A stretch of DNA of 42,914 bases from contig OMZE01000051.1 in NCBI GenBank assembly GCA_900315455.1, forward strand, positions 1 through 42,914. Direction: 5' to 3'. The translations under genes were made by a program, and so were the position numbers. Under the pieces are notes generated by a model. That model was given only the letters and a program-made list of their open reading frames with translations. It was not told the origin of the DNA and did not search any database. Positions 14,508 through 21,879 of this stretch are shown here, piece by piece. Origin of the DNA: an uncultured Prevotellaceae bacterium. Its GTDB lineage: Bacteria; Bacteroidota; Bacteroidia; Bacteroidales; Bacteroidaceae. The first letter of the stretch is position 1. The number at the start of each line of letters is the position of its first letter.

Positions 14508-15188
14508 ATGGAAGATCTTCTCTCAGGACTCATGTCACTGGATTTCACCCTCATGCTGGTAAGGTTTGTTATCTGCCTACTGGTAAATTGGCTCATTGTG
14601 GATAAACTCTACTACAAGAAGAGCAAACGGCGCGACTTCTACTTCACATTCATCATCATTGGCGTGGCCATCTTCTTCATCGTGTTCTTCATGATTTTCG
14701 TGCTCGAAGACATGAAGGGGAAGACCGGAATAGGAGTGGGTATTGGCATGTTTGGCATATTCAGCATCATGCGCTACCGCACGGATGCCATGCCCGTGCG
14801 CGAGATGACCTATCTCTTCGTCGTGCTATGCCTCTCGGTGGTCAACGCCCTGGCTTCCACCATGCCGCTGGTGGAATTGCTCGTCACCAACCTCATTATC
14901 ATCATCGTGGTGTGGTTTTTTGAGCACCTGCTCAAGGTGGTGCCCTGCAAACTCATACAGTATGACCGTCTGGAACTGGTGAAGCCCGACCGTAGAGAGG
15001 AACTCATCGAGGATATCCGTGAGCGCACCGGACTCGATGTCATCACCGTGGAGGTGGGCGGCATCGACATGTTGCGCGACATGGCCGTGGTAAAGGTATA
15101 TTACAAAAGCCAAAACCGTGACGTGAGCAACAGCGTCAACACCAAGGTGAAGGTGAAAGACACTGAATATGTAGAATTCAACTCCTAA
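14508..15188 (+). CDS. DUF4956 membrane protein
   Basis: The 226-aa protein has four or more membrane helices in the N-terminal 145 residues (segments around 10-30, 45-70, 75-95 and 115-140). A cytoplasmic ferredoxin-like tail follows (RREELIEDIRERTGLDVITV). DUF4956 proteins are regularly encoded next to VTC-domain polymerases and are thought to anchor or export the product. The frame also opens with a TTG at 14502, but the ATG at 14508 leaves a two-base gap after the VTC gene and is the natural start. The gene is followed after nine bases by the DUF2490 gene, so the three form one operon. Confidence 0.85.
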   Translation: MEDLLSGLMSLDFTLMLVRFVICLLVNWLIVDKLYYKKSKRRDFYFTFIIIGVAIFFIVFFMIFVLEDMKGKTGIGVGIGMFGIFSIMRYRTDAMPVREMTYLFVVLCLSVVNALASTMPLVELLVTNLIIIIVVWFFEHLLKVVPCKLIQYDRLELVKPDRREELIEDIRERTGLDVITVEVGGIDMLRDMAVVKVYYKSQNRDVSNSVNTKVKVKDTEYVEFNS

Positions 15189-15197
15189 TCTATACCT

Positions 15198-15968
15198 ATG
15201 AAATCAAAAGTTCTATTGCTGGCCCTGGTCCTGGCTCCTGTCTTCGCCCTTGCGCAAGACGACTTCGGCACTTCTCTTTCCGTGGAGGCGGAAAAGAAGA
15301 TTGACAAGAAATTCTCCGTGGGAGTAGAAGCCGAGATGCGTACACGCAACGACATGAAGACTGTAGACCGATGGCTGGGAGGTGTGAGTGCTTCGTATAA
15401 GTTGACATCATGGTTGAAAGCCGCGGTGAGTTATCAGTTTCTGTGGGACAACAACGAGCGCATATCATATTATGAAGACGACGACAAGAAGGTGATAAAT
15501 GGCACGGTGAGAGCGGGCGACCCGAAGAAATGCGCCCAGTATTGGGGAGCGCGCCACCGCTTCAATGTGTCGCTCACGGGTTCGTATAAGTGGGGGGCTC
15601 TTGGACTGTCGCTCCGTGAACGGTGGCAATATACCTATCGCCCTGAGCACACTGTGGCAGAACGATGGAGTTACTACGACGAAGACTGGGATGGCGATGA
15701 GCACACCTATAGGGCCAAGGGGAAGAACCTGTTGCGCAGCCGCTTTCAAGTATCCTATAAAAACAAGAAATTTCCGGTCACCCCTTTTGTCAACGTGGAA
15801 CTGTTTAATGCCATGGCTCTTGAAAAGGTGCGCTATAACGTGGGTGCCGACTGGAAAATCAACAAGAAAAATGAGATAACAATGTTTTATCGCTTACAGA
15901 AGGTGCATGGCGATGAAAGCGAAGGCGACATGCATCTCATCGGACTGGAGTATCATGTGAAACTCTAG
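15198..15968 (+). CDS. DUF2490 outer-membrane beta-barrel-type protein
   Basis: The 256-aa protein begins with a cleavable signal peptide (MKSKVLLLALVLAPVFALAQ). Alternating amphipathic strands follow and it ends in an aromatic-hydrophobic strand (LEYHVKL), typical of a small outer-membrane barrel. The VEAEKKIDKKFSVGVEAEMR start and the repeated strand pattern fit DUF2490. It closes the VTC-DUF4956 operon. A barrel in the same operon as a polyphosphate polymerase and membrane partner suggests a role for the product at the cell envelope, but this is inference. The gene ends 12 bp before a MITE-like palindrome. Confidence 0.8.
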   Translation: MKSKVLLLALVLAPVFALAQDDFGTSLSVEAEKKIDKKFSVGVEAEMRTRNDMKTVDRWLGGVSASYKLTSWLKAAVSYQFLWDNNERISYYEDDDKKVINGTVRAGDPKKCAQYWGARHRFNVSLTGSYKWGALGLSLRERWQYTYRPEHTVAERWSYYDEDWDGDEHTYRAKGKNLLRSRFQVSYKNKKFPVTPFVNVELFNAMALEKVRYNVGADWKINKKNEITMFYRLQKVHGDESEGDMHLIGLEYHVKL

Positions 15969-15980
15969 AATTTCTAGATG

Positions 15981-16259
15981 GAGGGTGTGTCAAGATGATT
16001 GAGTGCGCTTTGAACGTCGACTACTGGTTCTCGCCGAAGGCGACTGAAGAGGGGAGTGCGCTTCGCGCAGAACCATCGGTCACTGTTCGCGAAGCGAGGG
16101 AAAGTAAATCTCACAAATCGTTACAAATCAAACAAATAAAAAAAGAAAAAAGATTTGAAAGATTTGGATAGATTTGAAAGATTTACTTTCCCTCGCTACG
16201 CGAACAGTGACCGTCGGTTCTCGCCGTAGGCGACTAAAAGTTCAATTTGACACACCCTC
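15981..16259. mobile_element. MITE-like palindromic element with perfect 13-bp terminal inverted repeats
   Basis: GAGGGTGTGTCAA (15981-15993) and TTGACACACCCTC (16247-16259) are perfect inverted ends. Inside, 34-bp arms at 16077-16110 and 16180-16213 pair with a single mismatch around a core that includes AAAGATTTGAAAGATTTGGA. There is no coding capacity. It fills the gap between two convergent genes and shares blocks with the 11.2-kb array. A solitary copy of the right end lies at 21592-21616. Confidence 0.8.
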
Positions 16260-16271
16260 TTTCCCAAATTC

Positions 16272-17405
16272 CTATATTTTATATTCCACGAAAGCCTCCA
16301 TGGCTTCGTAGCAGGCTAGGCCCAGGTCGTCGTAGAGTTGGGCAGTGGCGCGGTTGCGGTCTTCTGCCCGCTGCCAGAAGAGGCGCTCGTCGTTGCCGAG
16401 GAATGGCGCGCTCTCCATCTGACTCTGGTGCTTGAGGATGGCATTGCGCTTCTCGCGCAGTTCCTCCGGGCTCATGGGCACGCACATGTCGATATCGGCA
16501 ACGTCCCATTCTGCCCATGCGCCCCGGTACATCCACACCCGGCAGTCGGCTATCCACGATGCCCCGGCCTGCTTTTCCTCGTCGATGGCGGCGAGCACGG
16601 CATCGGTGCATTTGCGGTGCGTGCCATGCGGGTCGGCCAGGTCGGCAGCCACGAAAATCTGATGGGGCTTGATGTCGGCGATGAGTTGCTGTATGGGCAA
16701 TACGTCGCGCTCCGACATGGGCAGTTTCTCTATCGCGCCCGATTCGTAGAACGGCAGGTCGAGGAAATGGATATGGTCGGTGGCAATGCCGTTGTAGGCA
16801 CATGCCAGCCTTGCCTCGCCACGACGGATGAGGCCCTTGAGGGTGAGCAGGGCCTTGCGGTCGCCCTCGCTGCCTCCCTTGCCGGCAATGAGTCGCTTGA
16901 TGCTCTGGTAACTCTCGGCAATGACCTGGTCCTTGCCGTCGGCAAAGAGTTGGTTGAAGCCATTGACGAAGTGCATGAACCGCGACACCTCCTCATCGTT
17001 GACGGCGATATTGCCACTGGTCTCATAGGCGATGTGCACATCGTGCCCCTGCTGCATGAGTCGGCGGATGGTGCCGCCCATCGAGATGACGTCGTCGTCG
17101 GGGTGTGGGGAGAACACGACGACGCGTTTGGGGTAGGGCAGGGCACGCTCCGGACGGAAGGTGTCGTCGGCCTCGGGCTTGCCGCCAGGCCATCCGGTGA
17201 TGGTGTGCTGCAGTTCGTTGAACACGGCGATGTTCACCAATCCTGCCGACCCGTATTTTTCCACCCAGTGGCCGAGGAAATGGTCGATATAGTCTTTGGT
17301 CGACAATTTGAGCACGGGCTTCCCCGTTTGTCGGCACAGTGCCACCACCTCGCGTCGCAGGCGGTGTTCAGGCACTTTGATGGTAGATGTAAGGTTAAGG
17401 TTCAT
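16272..17405 (-). CDS. Stand-alone PIG-L/LmbE-like deacetylase, resembling the C-terminal half of NagB fusions
   Basis: The 377-aa protein carries a PIG-L/LmbE deacetylase domain with the zinc site VVVFSPHPDDDVISMGG near residue 100 and a later ADLADPHGTHRKC segment. The N-terminal region (LRREVVALCRQTGKPVLKL, NELQHTITGWPGGKP) matches, from memory, the linker and C-terminal domain of the roughly 660-aa glucosamine-6-phosphate deaminase-like proteins of Bacteroidota, which carry a NagB isomerase domain in front. That NagB half is absent: the upstream gene begins 21 bp away and is unrelated. It could be an N-acetylglucosamine-type deacetylase released from the fusion. Zinc ligands look intact, so the gene is probably active. 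Cytoplasmic. Confidence 0.8.
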   Translation of the reverse strand: MNLNLTSTIKVPEHRLRREVVALCRQTGKPVLKLSTKDYIDHFLGHWVEKYGSAGLVNIAVFNELQHTITGWPGGKPEADDTFRPERALPYPKRVVVFSPHPDDDVISMGGTIRRLMQQGHDVHIAYETSGNIAVNDEEVSRFMHFVNGFNQLFADGKDQVIAESYQSIKRLIAGKGGSEGDRKALLTLKGLIRRGEARLACAYNGIATDHIHFLDLPFYESGAIEKLPMSERDVLPIQQLIADIKPHQIFVAADLADPHGTHRKCTDAVLAAIDEEKQAGASWIADCRVWMYRGAWAEWDVADIDMCVPMSPEELREKRNAILKHQSQMESAPFLGNDERLFWQRAEDRNRATAQLYDDLGLACYEAMEAFVEYKI

Positions 17406-17426
17406 GTCTTCCGGTTTTGTCGGTTT

Positions 17427-18251
17427 CTATCTCACCATGTCGATGCACTCGGTGGGCAGTTGCTGTGTGCCAACGAGTTCGCCTTTCGGGGTGTAGATGT
17501 AGAGGACGGGTGTGAACTGCTGATGGTTGAAGATGGAGAAGTCGTCGGTAGGCTCGTAGGTGGAGGCGGAGAAAACTTCTGTTGAGGTGGTGAGCAGATA
17601 CTGCTGGGGCATGTAGAACTCTGCCATCATCAGCATGTTGGAGAGCGGCGACAGCACGCCCACGGGCTGCTGGTTTTCGAGCAGTGTGGTCTCTCCCGTC
17701 TTGCATTGGATGAGGAGGGTGGAGACGATGCCGTGCATGGTGCCGGTGTAGAGTTGCATCTGCATGGCCACCACCGGCACGCCCTTGCGCATGTGGCGTG
17801 TGATGCGCTGTCCGGTCTTCTTGTCGGTGTATACGGAGTCGCGGGTTTCCACATCGCTGAGGAGATGGATATCGAGTGCCATGTGCTCTCCATAGTGGTT
17901 GGCATCCTGGTGGAAGATGCGGCGGGGGTTGTCGTTGTCATCTACCATCCATAGGTCGATGTAAGTGAAATCCTGGTCGGGGGTTGTGGGTTGTGGCACC
18001 ACGAAGAAGAAATGTTCCGTATCGTTGCCTAAGTCGGAGTTGTCGGGCGTGGTGACCGAACTCGAACCGACGTCGATATCCGTGAACTTTTTCAGTTGTT
18101 CGGGTGGGTAGAACTGATGTTCGAAGAAATACTTGGCGGGGATGGCTTCTTTGGGCAGGCCTTTGGCCTGCATCGTCTTGATGGTGCTCTCCTGAGCATA
18201 TGACAGGCATGCCCACAACACCAGCGCGCAAAGGATAATGAGTTTTCGCAT
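17427..18251 (-). CDS. Secreted protein of unknown function
   Basis: The 274-aa protein has a signal peptide (MRKLIILCALVLWACLSYAQ), so it is exported, and no further membrane helix. The mature part has beta-rich stretches (EHFFFVVPQPTTPDQDFTYI, MALDIHLLSDVETRDSVYT) and a C-terminal strand run ending PTECIDMVR. I recognise no domain. The downstream PIG-L gene begins 21 bp after the stop codon, so the two probably share a transcript. A terminator separates it from the barrel-protein gene upstream. Confidence 0.7.
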   Translation of the reverse strand: MRKLIILCALVLWACLSYAQESTIKTMQAKGLPKEAIPAKYFFEHQFYPPEQLKKFTDIDVGSSSVTTPDNSDLGNDTEHFFFVVPQPTTPDQDFTYIDLWMVDDNDNPRRIFHQDANHYGEHMALDIHLLSDVETRDSVYTDKKTGQRITRHMRKGVPVVAMQMQLYTGTMHGIVSTLLIQCKTGETTLLENQQPVGVLSPLSNMLMMAEFYMPQQYLLTTSTEVFSASTYEPTDDFSIFNHQQFTPVLYIYTPKGELVGTQQLPTECIDMVR

Positions 18252-18344
18252 ATTTCAAGGATTTTGGTCTACAATAAATACTTTGCGAAGATAGCATTTT
18301 TTCGCCATTCATCAAAAAGATTCCACCTAAATTCTCCGTATATG

Positions 18345-18381
18345 CAAAAAATACCCCTGGCCTTCATCGAAGACCAGGGGT
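18345..18381 (-). terminator. Terminator of the barrel-protein gene
   Basis: ACCCCTGG (18353-18360) pairs with CCAGGGGT (18374-18381), with an inner CTTC/GAAG stem. On minus the hairpin is followed by TATTTTTTGC. Confidence 0.8.
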
Positions 18382-18415
18382 GCAGAAGGGTTTTCAGGTT
18401 TAGGTAAATATCCTT

Positions 18416-19111
18416 CTAGAATTTGTAGCGGAGACCTGCGAGTATGATACCCTGTTCGCCTGCTCCCAGTTCGGCAAATCCCCTGATTTTCTCAGAGCCT
18501 GCCTCGATGCCGAGAAGTGAAGCCTGGAAGTTTGCCATCCATTTGCCTTTGCTATGCACCACTTTGTCGTCAATGTCTTTGCCGCTAGGGTCGTTCTCCT
18601 GCACCTCTTTCTCATACATATAGGTGGCACCGAGACCTATCTTGGAGTATATTCCAAAGTTCTTCTTGCGCAACCAGTCGAACTTCATGGCCGGCATGAC
18701 GGTGATGTTATACTTCTTGGCGCTACCGATTTTCTCTTTGGTGGAGACGTAGTCGCTTGTCTGCCAGTTGCAGTACATGTCGCTGCTGTATCCGTTGAAG
18801 GCGACGATACCACCGATGCTGACCATCGGGCTGACGTGGTGGAAGTATTCTGCAGAGAGGGCTGGGATATATTTCTCATTGTCGTAGGAAGTGGTTCCGA
18901 CGTAGTGTCCTCCTGTCATGATGCCAGTGACCAATGCCTCGCCCATGACTCCGAACAACTGGGAGAATGCGTCGAAAAGTTGCGAGTTGGTGCCTCCGCC
19001 AATGCTAATGGCCACTTCGTCTTTGGTCTGATAATACTCTTGAGCCTGTGCGCTCATGCTGGTGCCGCAGAAGAGGATGGCGGCGAACATCCATGATTTC
19101 ATCGTTTTCAT
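18416..19111 (-). CDS. Predicted outer-membrane beta-barrel protein
   Basis: The 231-aa protein has a signal peptide (about residues 1-23, ending SMSAQAQ) and a mature chain of alternating strands with glycine and aromatic residues (EVAISIGGGTN, SPMVSIGGIVAFNGYSS, FGIYSKIGLGATYMYEK, GIILAGLRYKF). The terminal phenylalanine is typical of outer-membrane barrels. I cannot assign a specific family or ligand. It has its own promoter (ATTG-N19-TAATTTTG at 19170-19200 on minus) and terminator, so it is a single-gene unit. A second ATG three codons downstream is an alternative start. Confidence 0.75.
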   Translation of the reverse strand: MKTMKSWMFAAILFCGTSMSAQAQEYYQTKDEVAISIGGGTNSQLFDAFSQLFGVMGEALVTGIMTGGHYVGTTSYDNEKYIPALSAEYFHHVSPMVSIGGIVAFNGYSSDMYCNWQTSDYVSTKEKIGSAKKYNITVMPAMKFDWLRKKNFGIYSKIGLGATYMYEKEVQENDPSGKDIDDKVVHSKGKWMANFQASLLGIEAGSEKIRGFAELGAGEQGIILAGLRYKF

Positions 19112-19169
19112 TGTCTTTGTTTTTTTATGTTGTTTATGTTTTGTTATGTCTTGTTTTCTTTTTCCGATG

Positions 19170-19200
19170 CAAAATTATCACGGTTTTCACACACAGCAAT
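19170..19200 (-). promoter_or_regulatory. Promoter of the barrel-protein gene
   Basis: On minus, ATTG (19197-19200), a 19-bp spacer and TAATTTTG (19170-19177) resemble the Bacteroidota consensus. The leader would be about 55 nt. Confidence 0.5.
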
Positions 19201-19236
19201 GAATTTTCCGAGAAAGAGCAAGAAAACGATAGGACA

Positions 19237-19380
19237 ACCCTTCGGATATCGGACAGAGATTAAAAAACGATAAAAAAATTGTCCGAAAAGTGTGAACATT
19301 CCTCATTTCATTTCCTGTCCACCATAAAAAAAGGCCCCAGAAGCATTGGCTCCTGAGACCTGTGTTTTTAGGATTTTACA
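19237..19380. repeat. Duplicated terminator segment, copy 1
   Basis: The stretch from about ATCGGACAGAGA through GTGAACATTCCTCATTTCAT, TTCCTGTCCACCATAAAAAA and GGCCCCAGAAGCATTGG to TTTTTAGGATTTTA is closely similar to 23225-23352. Each copy sits right after the stop codon of a minus-strand gene (S9 peptidase here, SusD there). Confidence 0.8.
19325..19361 (-). terminator. Terminator of the S9 peptidase gene
   Basis: AGGCCCCAGAAGC and GCTCCTGAGACCT form the stem around ATTG, followed on minus by a run of T. Compared with the copy at 23301-23336, one pair in the stem is broken (AGAAGC instead of AGGAGC). Confidence 0.7.
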
Positions 19381-19396
19381 AATATATCAGGCAAAA

Positions 19397-21361
19397 TCAT
19401 TCTATCTCATCCCACTTCGGCGGGTCGCGGTGCAGCAAGTGGCGCACGAAGAAGTCGAACCGCTTGTGCTCACCATAGCGCTCGCCCATGGTATGGCTTG
19501 TGCCTGGAAGCGCCACCAACCATTCCACATAGGAGGAATCCACCGGATACCCCATCCATTGCTCATTCCACCATATCTTGTCCATGCGGTTGTCGTGGCA
19601 GCCGCACGAACTGTAGGCCGCCTTGTAGAAATCGCCATGCAGGAGCACCGCCGTGGTACTTTCCTGGCCGCCGGCAGAAGCGCCGAAGATGCCCACATTG
19701 TCGGCATCCATGTAGGGATAGCGCTTGGCTGCCGCCTGTATCCACAATTTGCGGTCGGGCAGTCCGGCATCTTTCAGGTTCTTGTAGCACTCTTCCTCAA
19801 ACTTCTTCCCCCGCCAACTGGTTCCCATGGCATCGAGTTGCACCACGATGAAGCCCAGTTCTGCCAATGCGGTCATGTTTCTGTTGAATGGTGTGAAACT
19901 CTTGGGCGTGTAGGCGCTGCCCGGTCCCGAATAGATGTATTCGATTACGGGGTAGCGACGCGATGGGTCGAAGTGGACAGGGCGCTGGATGATGCCCCAC
20001 ATGTCGGTCTTGCCATCACGGCCCTTGGCCACAAACACCTCAGGGGCTTTCCATCCGTTGGATGTCAGGCGTGAGATGTCGGCCACCTCGATGGTGTCGA
20101 GCAGCGTTCCGTCACGGGCATCACGCAGCACGGTGACAGGCGCTTGGTTCACCATCGACCAGGTGTCGGCCAGAAAACGGTAGTCGGTAGAGAACCTCAC
20201 CTCGTGCTGTCCCTCGGCGGGTGTGAGGCAGCGCAGGTTACGGCCGTCGATGCCGATACGGTAGTAGTGCACCAGATAGGGGTCTTCGCCTTTCACCATA
20301 CCGCTGGCGGAGAAATAGATGACGCCGTTTTCTTCATCCACATCCACCACCTGGCGCACGCACCATTCACCTTTTGTGATTTGGCCCACCACGCTTCCCT
20401 TGTCCATGTCGTAGAGGTAGAGGTGGTTCCAGTTGTCGCGCTCGCTCATCCAGATGATTTGCCGCTTCTCAGCAAGGTCGTGACGGAAGTAGCGGGTATA
20501 GTTCACGAAGGTGGGGGCCGTCTCTTCGATGATGGTGCGCATGGCGCCGGTCTGTGCGCTCATGGCGAGCACGCGGTAGGTTTTGTGACCGCGCTCGTTG
20601 TATTCCATGGTCACCTCGCGGCTGTCCTTGCTCCAGGCGAAGGAGCCCAATTCATATTGGCGGGGGCACAGCGCGGTGCTGGCCTCCATGCGGCGGCCGG
20701 TCTGCGTGTCGAAGATCACGGGTATGCGTTGTGGAAGGGCATCGCCGGGCTTGGCATATTCTTGCTGATGGAGGATGGGCTGCAACTGGTCGGGGGGTGA
20801 TGTCTCCACATAATATATATATCGTTTCTCCACGGGTATGCGCTTGCACACGAAGAGGTATCGGCTGTCGGGCGACCACAGCAATTGGTTGGAGTAATAG
20901 CAACCGATGGTGCCGTCCTGACTCAGCACGCGTTTCTCGCTGTAAGGCTGGCCGGCAGCATGCATCACCACATTGTGTCCTTCTATCCACGCCTCGCTCT
21001 TGCCGTCGGGCGACAGCACGGGACGTGCCTCTTTCTCCTCGTCTACTTCCATCCAGTGGCGCTCATGATGGCGTCCGAAACGGGGCGGACGGGCGGGCTC
21101 CTGTGGTGCTGCCACCTGGTGCCGGGTCTTTGTCTCGGCGTCATATTCATAGTAGACGCGCCCGCTGTCGCCGTCGATGTAATAGGTGAGCACATGGGTG
21201 GAGTCTTTCCATGCTATGCGGTGTGCCCAGTGTCTCACATTTTGCTCGCCAAACTTGCTCTCGAGTGAATAGGCGCGCTTGTAGTCTTCTTTTGTGCCCT
21301 GGGCATTGGCTGTGAATCCTGCAAAAAGGAAAAGGAGCGTGATGAGGAGATGATGTTTCAT
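19397..21361 (-). CDS. S9 family peptidase (DPP-IV-like) with probable loss of the catalytic Asp segment
   Basis: The 654-aa protein has a signal peptide (MKHHLLITLLFLFAGFTANAQ), a beta-propeller with DPP-IV N-terminal features (LLWSPDSRYLFVCKRIPVEK, LAEKRQIIWMSERDNWNHLY), and an alpha/beta-hydrolase domain. The nucleophile is Ser562 in GIFGASAGGQ and the likely histidine is His623 in LPGTSHTMGERYGEHKR. Ser and His are 61 residues apart, whereas human DPP-IV has Ser630, Asp708 and His740 (110 apart). The VGExDTNVD-type segment with the catalytic Asp is not visible; the chain runs from DSSYVE directly into WLVALPG. The enzyme is therefore probably inactive or altered. The ATG at 21361 was chosen because the signal peptide starts there; the open frame continues upstream to 21433. 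Confidence 0.85.
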   Translation of the reverse strand: MKHHLLITLLFLFAGFTANAQGTKEDYKRAYSLESKFGEQNVRHWAHRIAWKDSTHVLTYYIDGDSGRVYYEYDAETKTRHQVAAPQEPARPPRFGRHHERHWMEVDEEKEARPVLSPDGKSEAWIEGHNVVMHAAGQPYSEKRVLSQDGTIGCYYSNQLLWSPDSRYLFVCKRIPVEKRYIYYVETSPPDQLQPILHQQEYAKPGDALPQRIPVIFDTQTGRRMEASTALCPRQYELGSFAWSKDSREVTMEYNERGHKTYRVLAMSAQTGAMRTIIEETAPTFVNYTRYFRHDLAEKRQIIWMSERDNWNHLYLYDMDKGSVVGQITKGEWCVRQVVDVDEENGVIYFSASGMVKGEDPYLVHYYRIGIDGRNLRCLTPAEGQHEVRFSTDYRFLADTWSMVNQAPVTVLRDARDGTLLDTIEVADISRLTSNGWKAPEVFVAKGRDGKTDMWGIIQRPVHFDPSRRYPVIEYIYSGPGSAYTPKSFTPFNRNMTALAELGFIVVQLDAMGTSWRGKKFEEECYKNLKDAGLPDRKLWIQAAAKRYPYMDADNVGIFGASAGGQESTTAVLLHGDFYKAAYSSCGCHDNRMDKIWWNEQWMGYPVDSSYVEWLVALPGTSHTMGERYGEHKRFDFFVRHLLHRDPPKWDEIE

Positions 21362-21430
21362 AGATATGTGGAAATGGGTTTGTTTTTGATGGTTGGTCAC
21401 CTTGATTTTGATTGATTCAAAGAACATCTG

Positions 21431-21462
21431 CAAATATACGCATTTTTATGATGTTATGCAGA
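21431..21462 (-). promoter_or_regulatory. Promoter of the S9 peptidase gene
   Basis: TATATTTG on minus (21431-21438) preceded after 20 bp by TCTG (21459-21462). One mismatch in the upstream element. Confidence 0.55.
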
Positions 21463-21503
21463 TTTTTCCCATGACAAAACTATGGTTTCTTGCTCATTTT
21501 GTT

Positions 21504-21511
21504 TATCTTTG
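21504..21511 (+). promoter_or_regulatory. -7 box before an orphan start codon
   Basis: TATCTTTG on plus lies about 40 bp before the short frame at 21552. It is a well-formed promoter box that now leads to almost no coding sequence. Confidence 0.5.
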
Positions 21512-21551
21512 CGAATATCTATATCATTAACCACCTTAACCCGATTCAACG

Positions 21552-21593
21552 ATGAAAACGACCCACCGCTCCACAACCTTGCAGGCTTCGTGA
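21552..21593 (+). pseudogene. Thirteen-codon remnant of a gene start
   Basis: ATGAAAACGACCCACCGCTC opens a frame that reads MKTTHRSTTLQAS and then stops in GCAGGCTTCGTGACTAAAAA. From the stop codon onward the sequence matches the right end of the MITE at 15981-16259 (ACTAAAA, then TTGACACACC). With a promoter box in front, this looks like the 5' stub of a gene cut off by a repeat element. The lost gene cannot be identified. Confidence 0.45.
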
Positions 21594-21616
21594 CTAAAAA
21601 ATCATTTTGACACACC
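21592..21616. repeat. Solitary right end of the MITE
   Basis: GACTAAAAAATCATTTTGAC then ACACC matches 16232-16255 (GACTAAAAGTTCAATTTGAC, ACACC) with few mismatches. No left end is visible nearby. Confidence 0.6.
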
Positions 21617-21793
21617 TTCATTCTTTTTTGGGGCGAAGCCGAAATTGAAACCCAGCGGTTGGTAGAAGATAATTTTCCCGTTTCAGTGTATACGGCTACA
21701 AATTAATGTGGCCTTCTTCTGGTGAGACGGGAGGAATCCCGCCTGTTGACCCGGATTGACTCTACCCAAGGAATGAAAAAGTGGTGATAATTA

Positions 21794-21825
21794 TTTGGAG
21801 ATGTGGATTGGGGGAATTATATTTG
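21794..21825 (+). promoter_or_regulatory. Promoter of the acyltransferase gene
   Basis: TTTG (21794-21797), 20-bp spacer, TATATTTG (21818-21825): a full match to the Bacteroidota consensus. The leader would be about 50 nt. Confidence 0.75.
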
Positions 21826-21879
21826 CATCTATAACGTGCGACATGACACCTATGTCAGCCACATTTTACGAAATATCCC

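Noticed and set aside
16338-17585. 415-codon plus-strand frame
   Set aside because: Antisense to the PIG-L gene and part of the secreted-protein gene; no motif.
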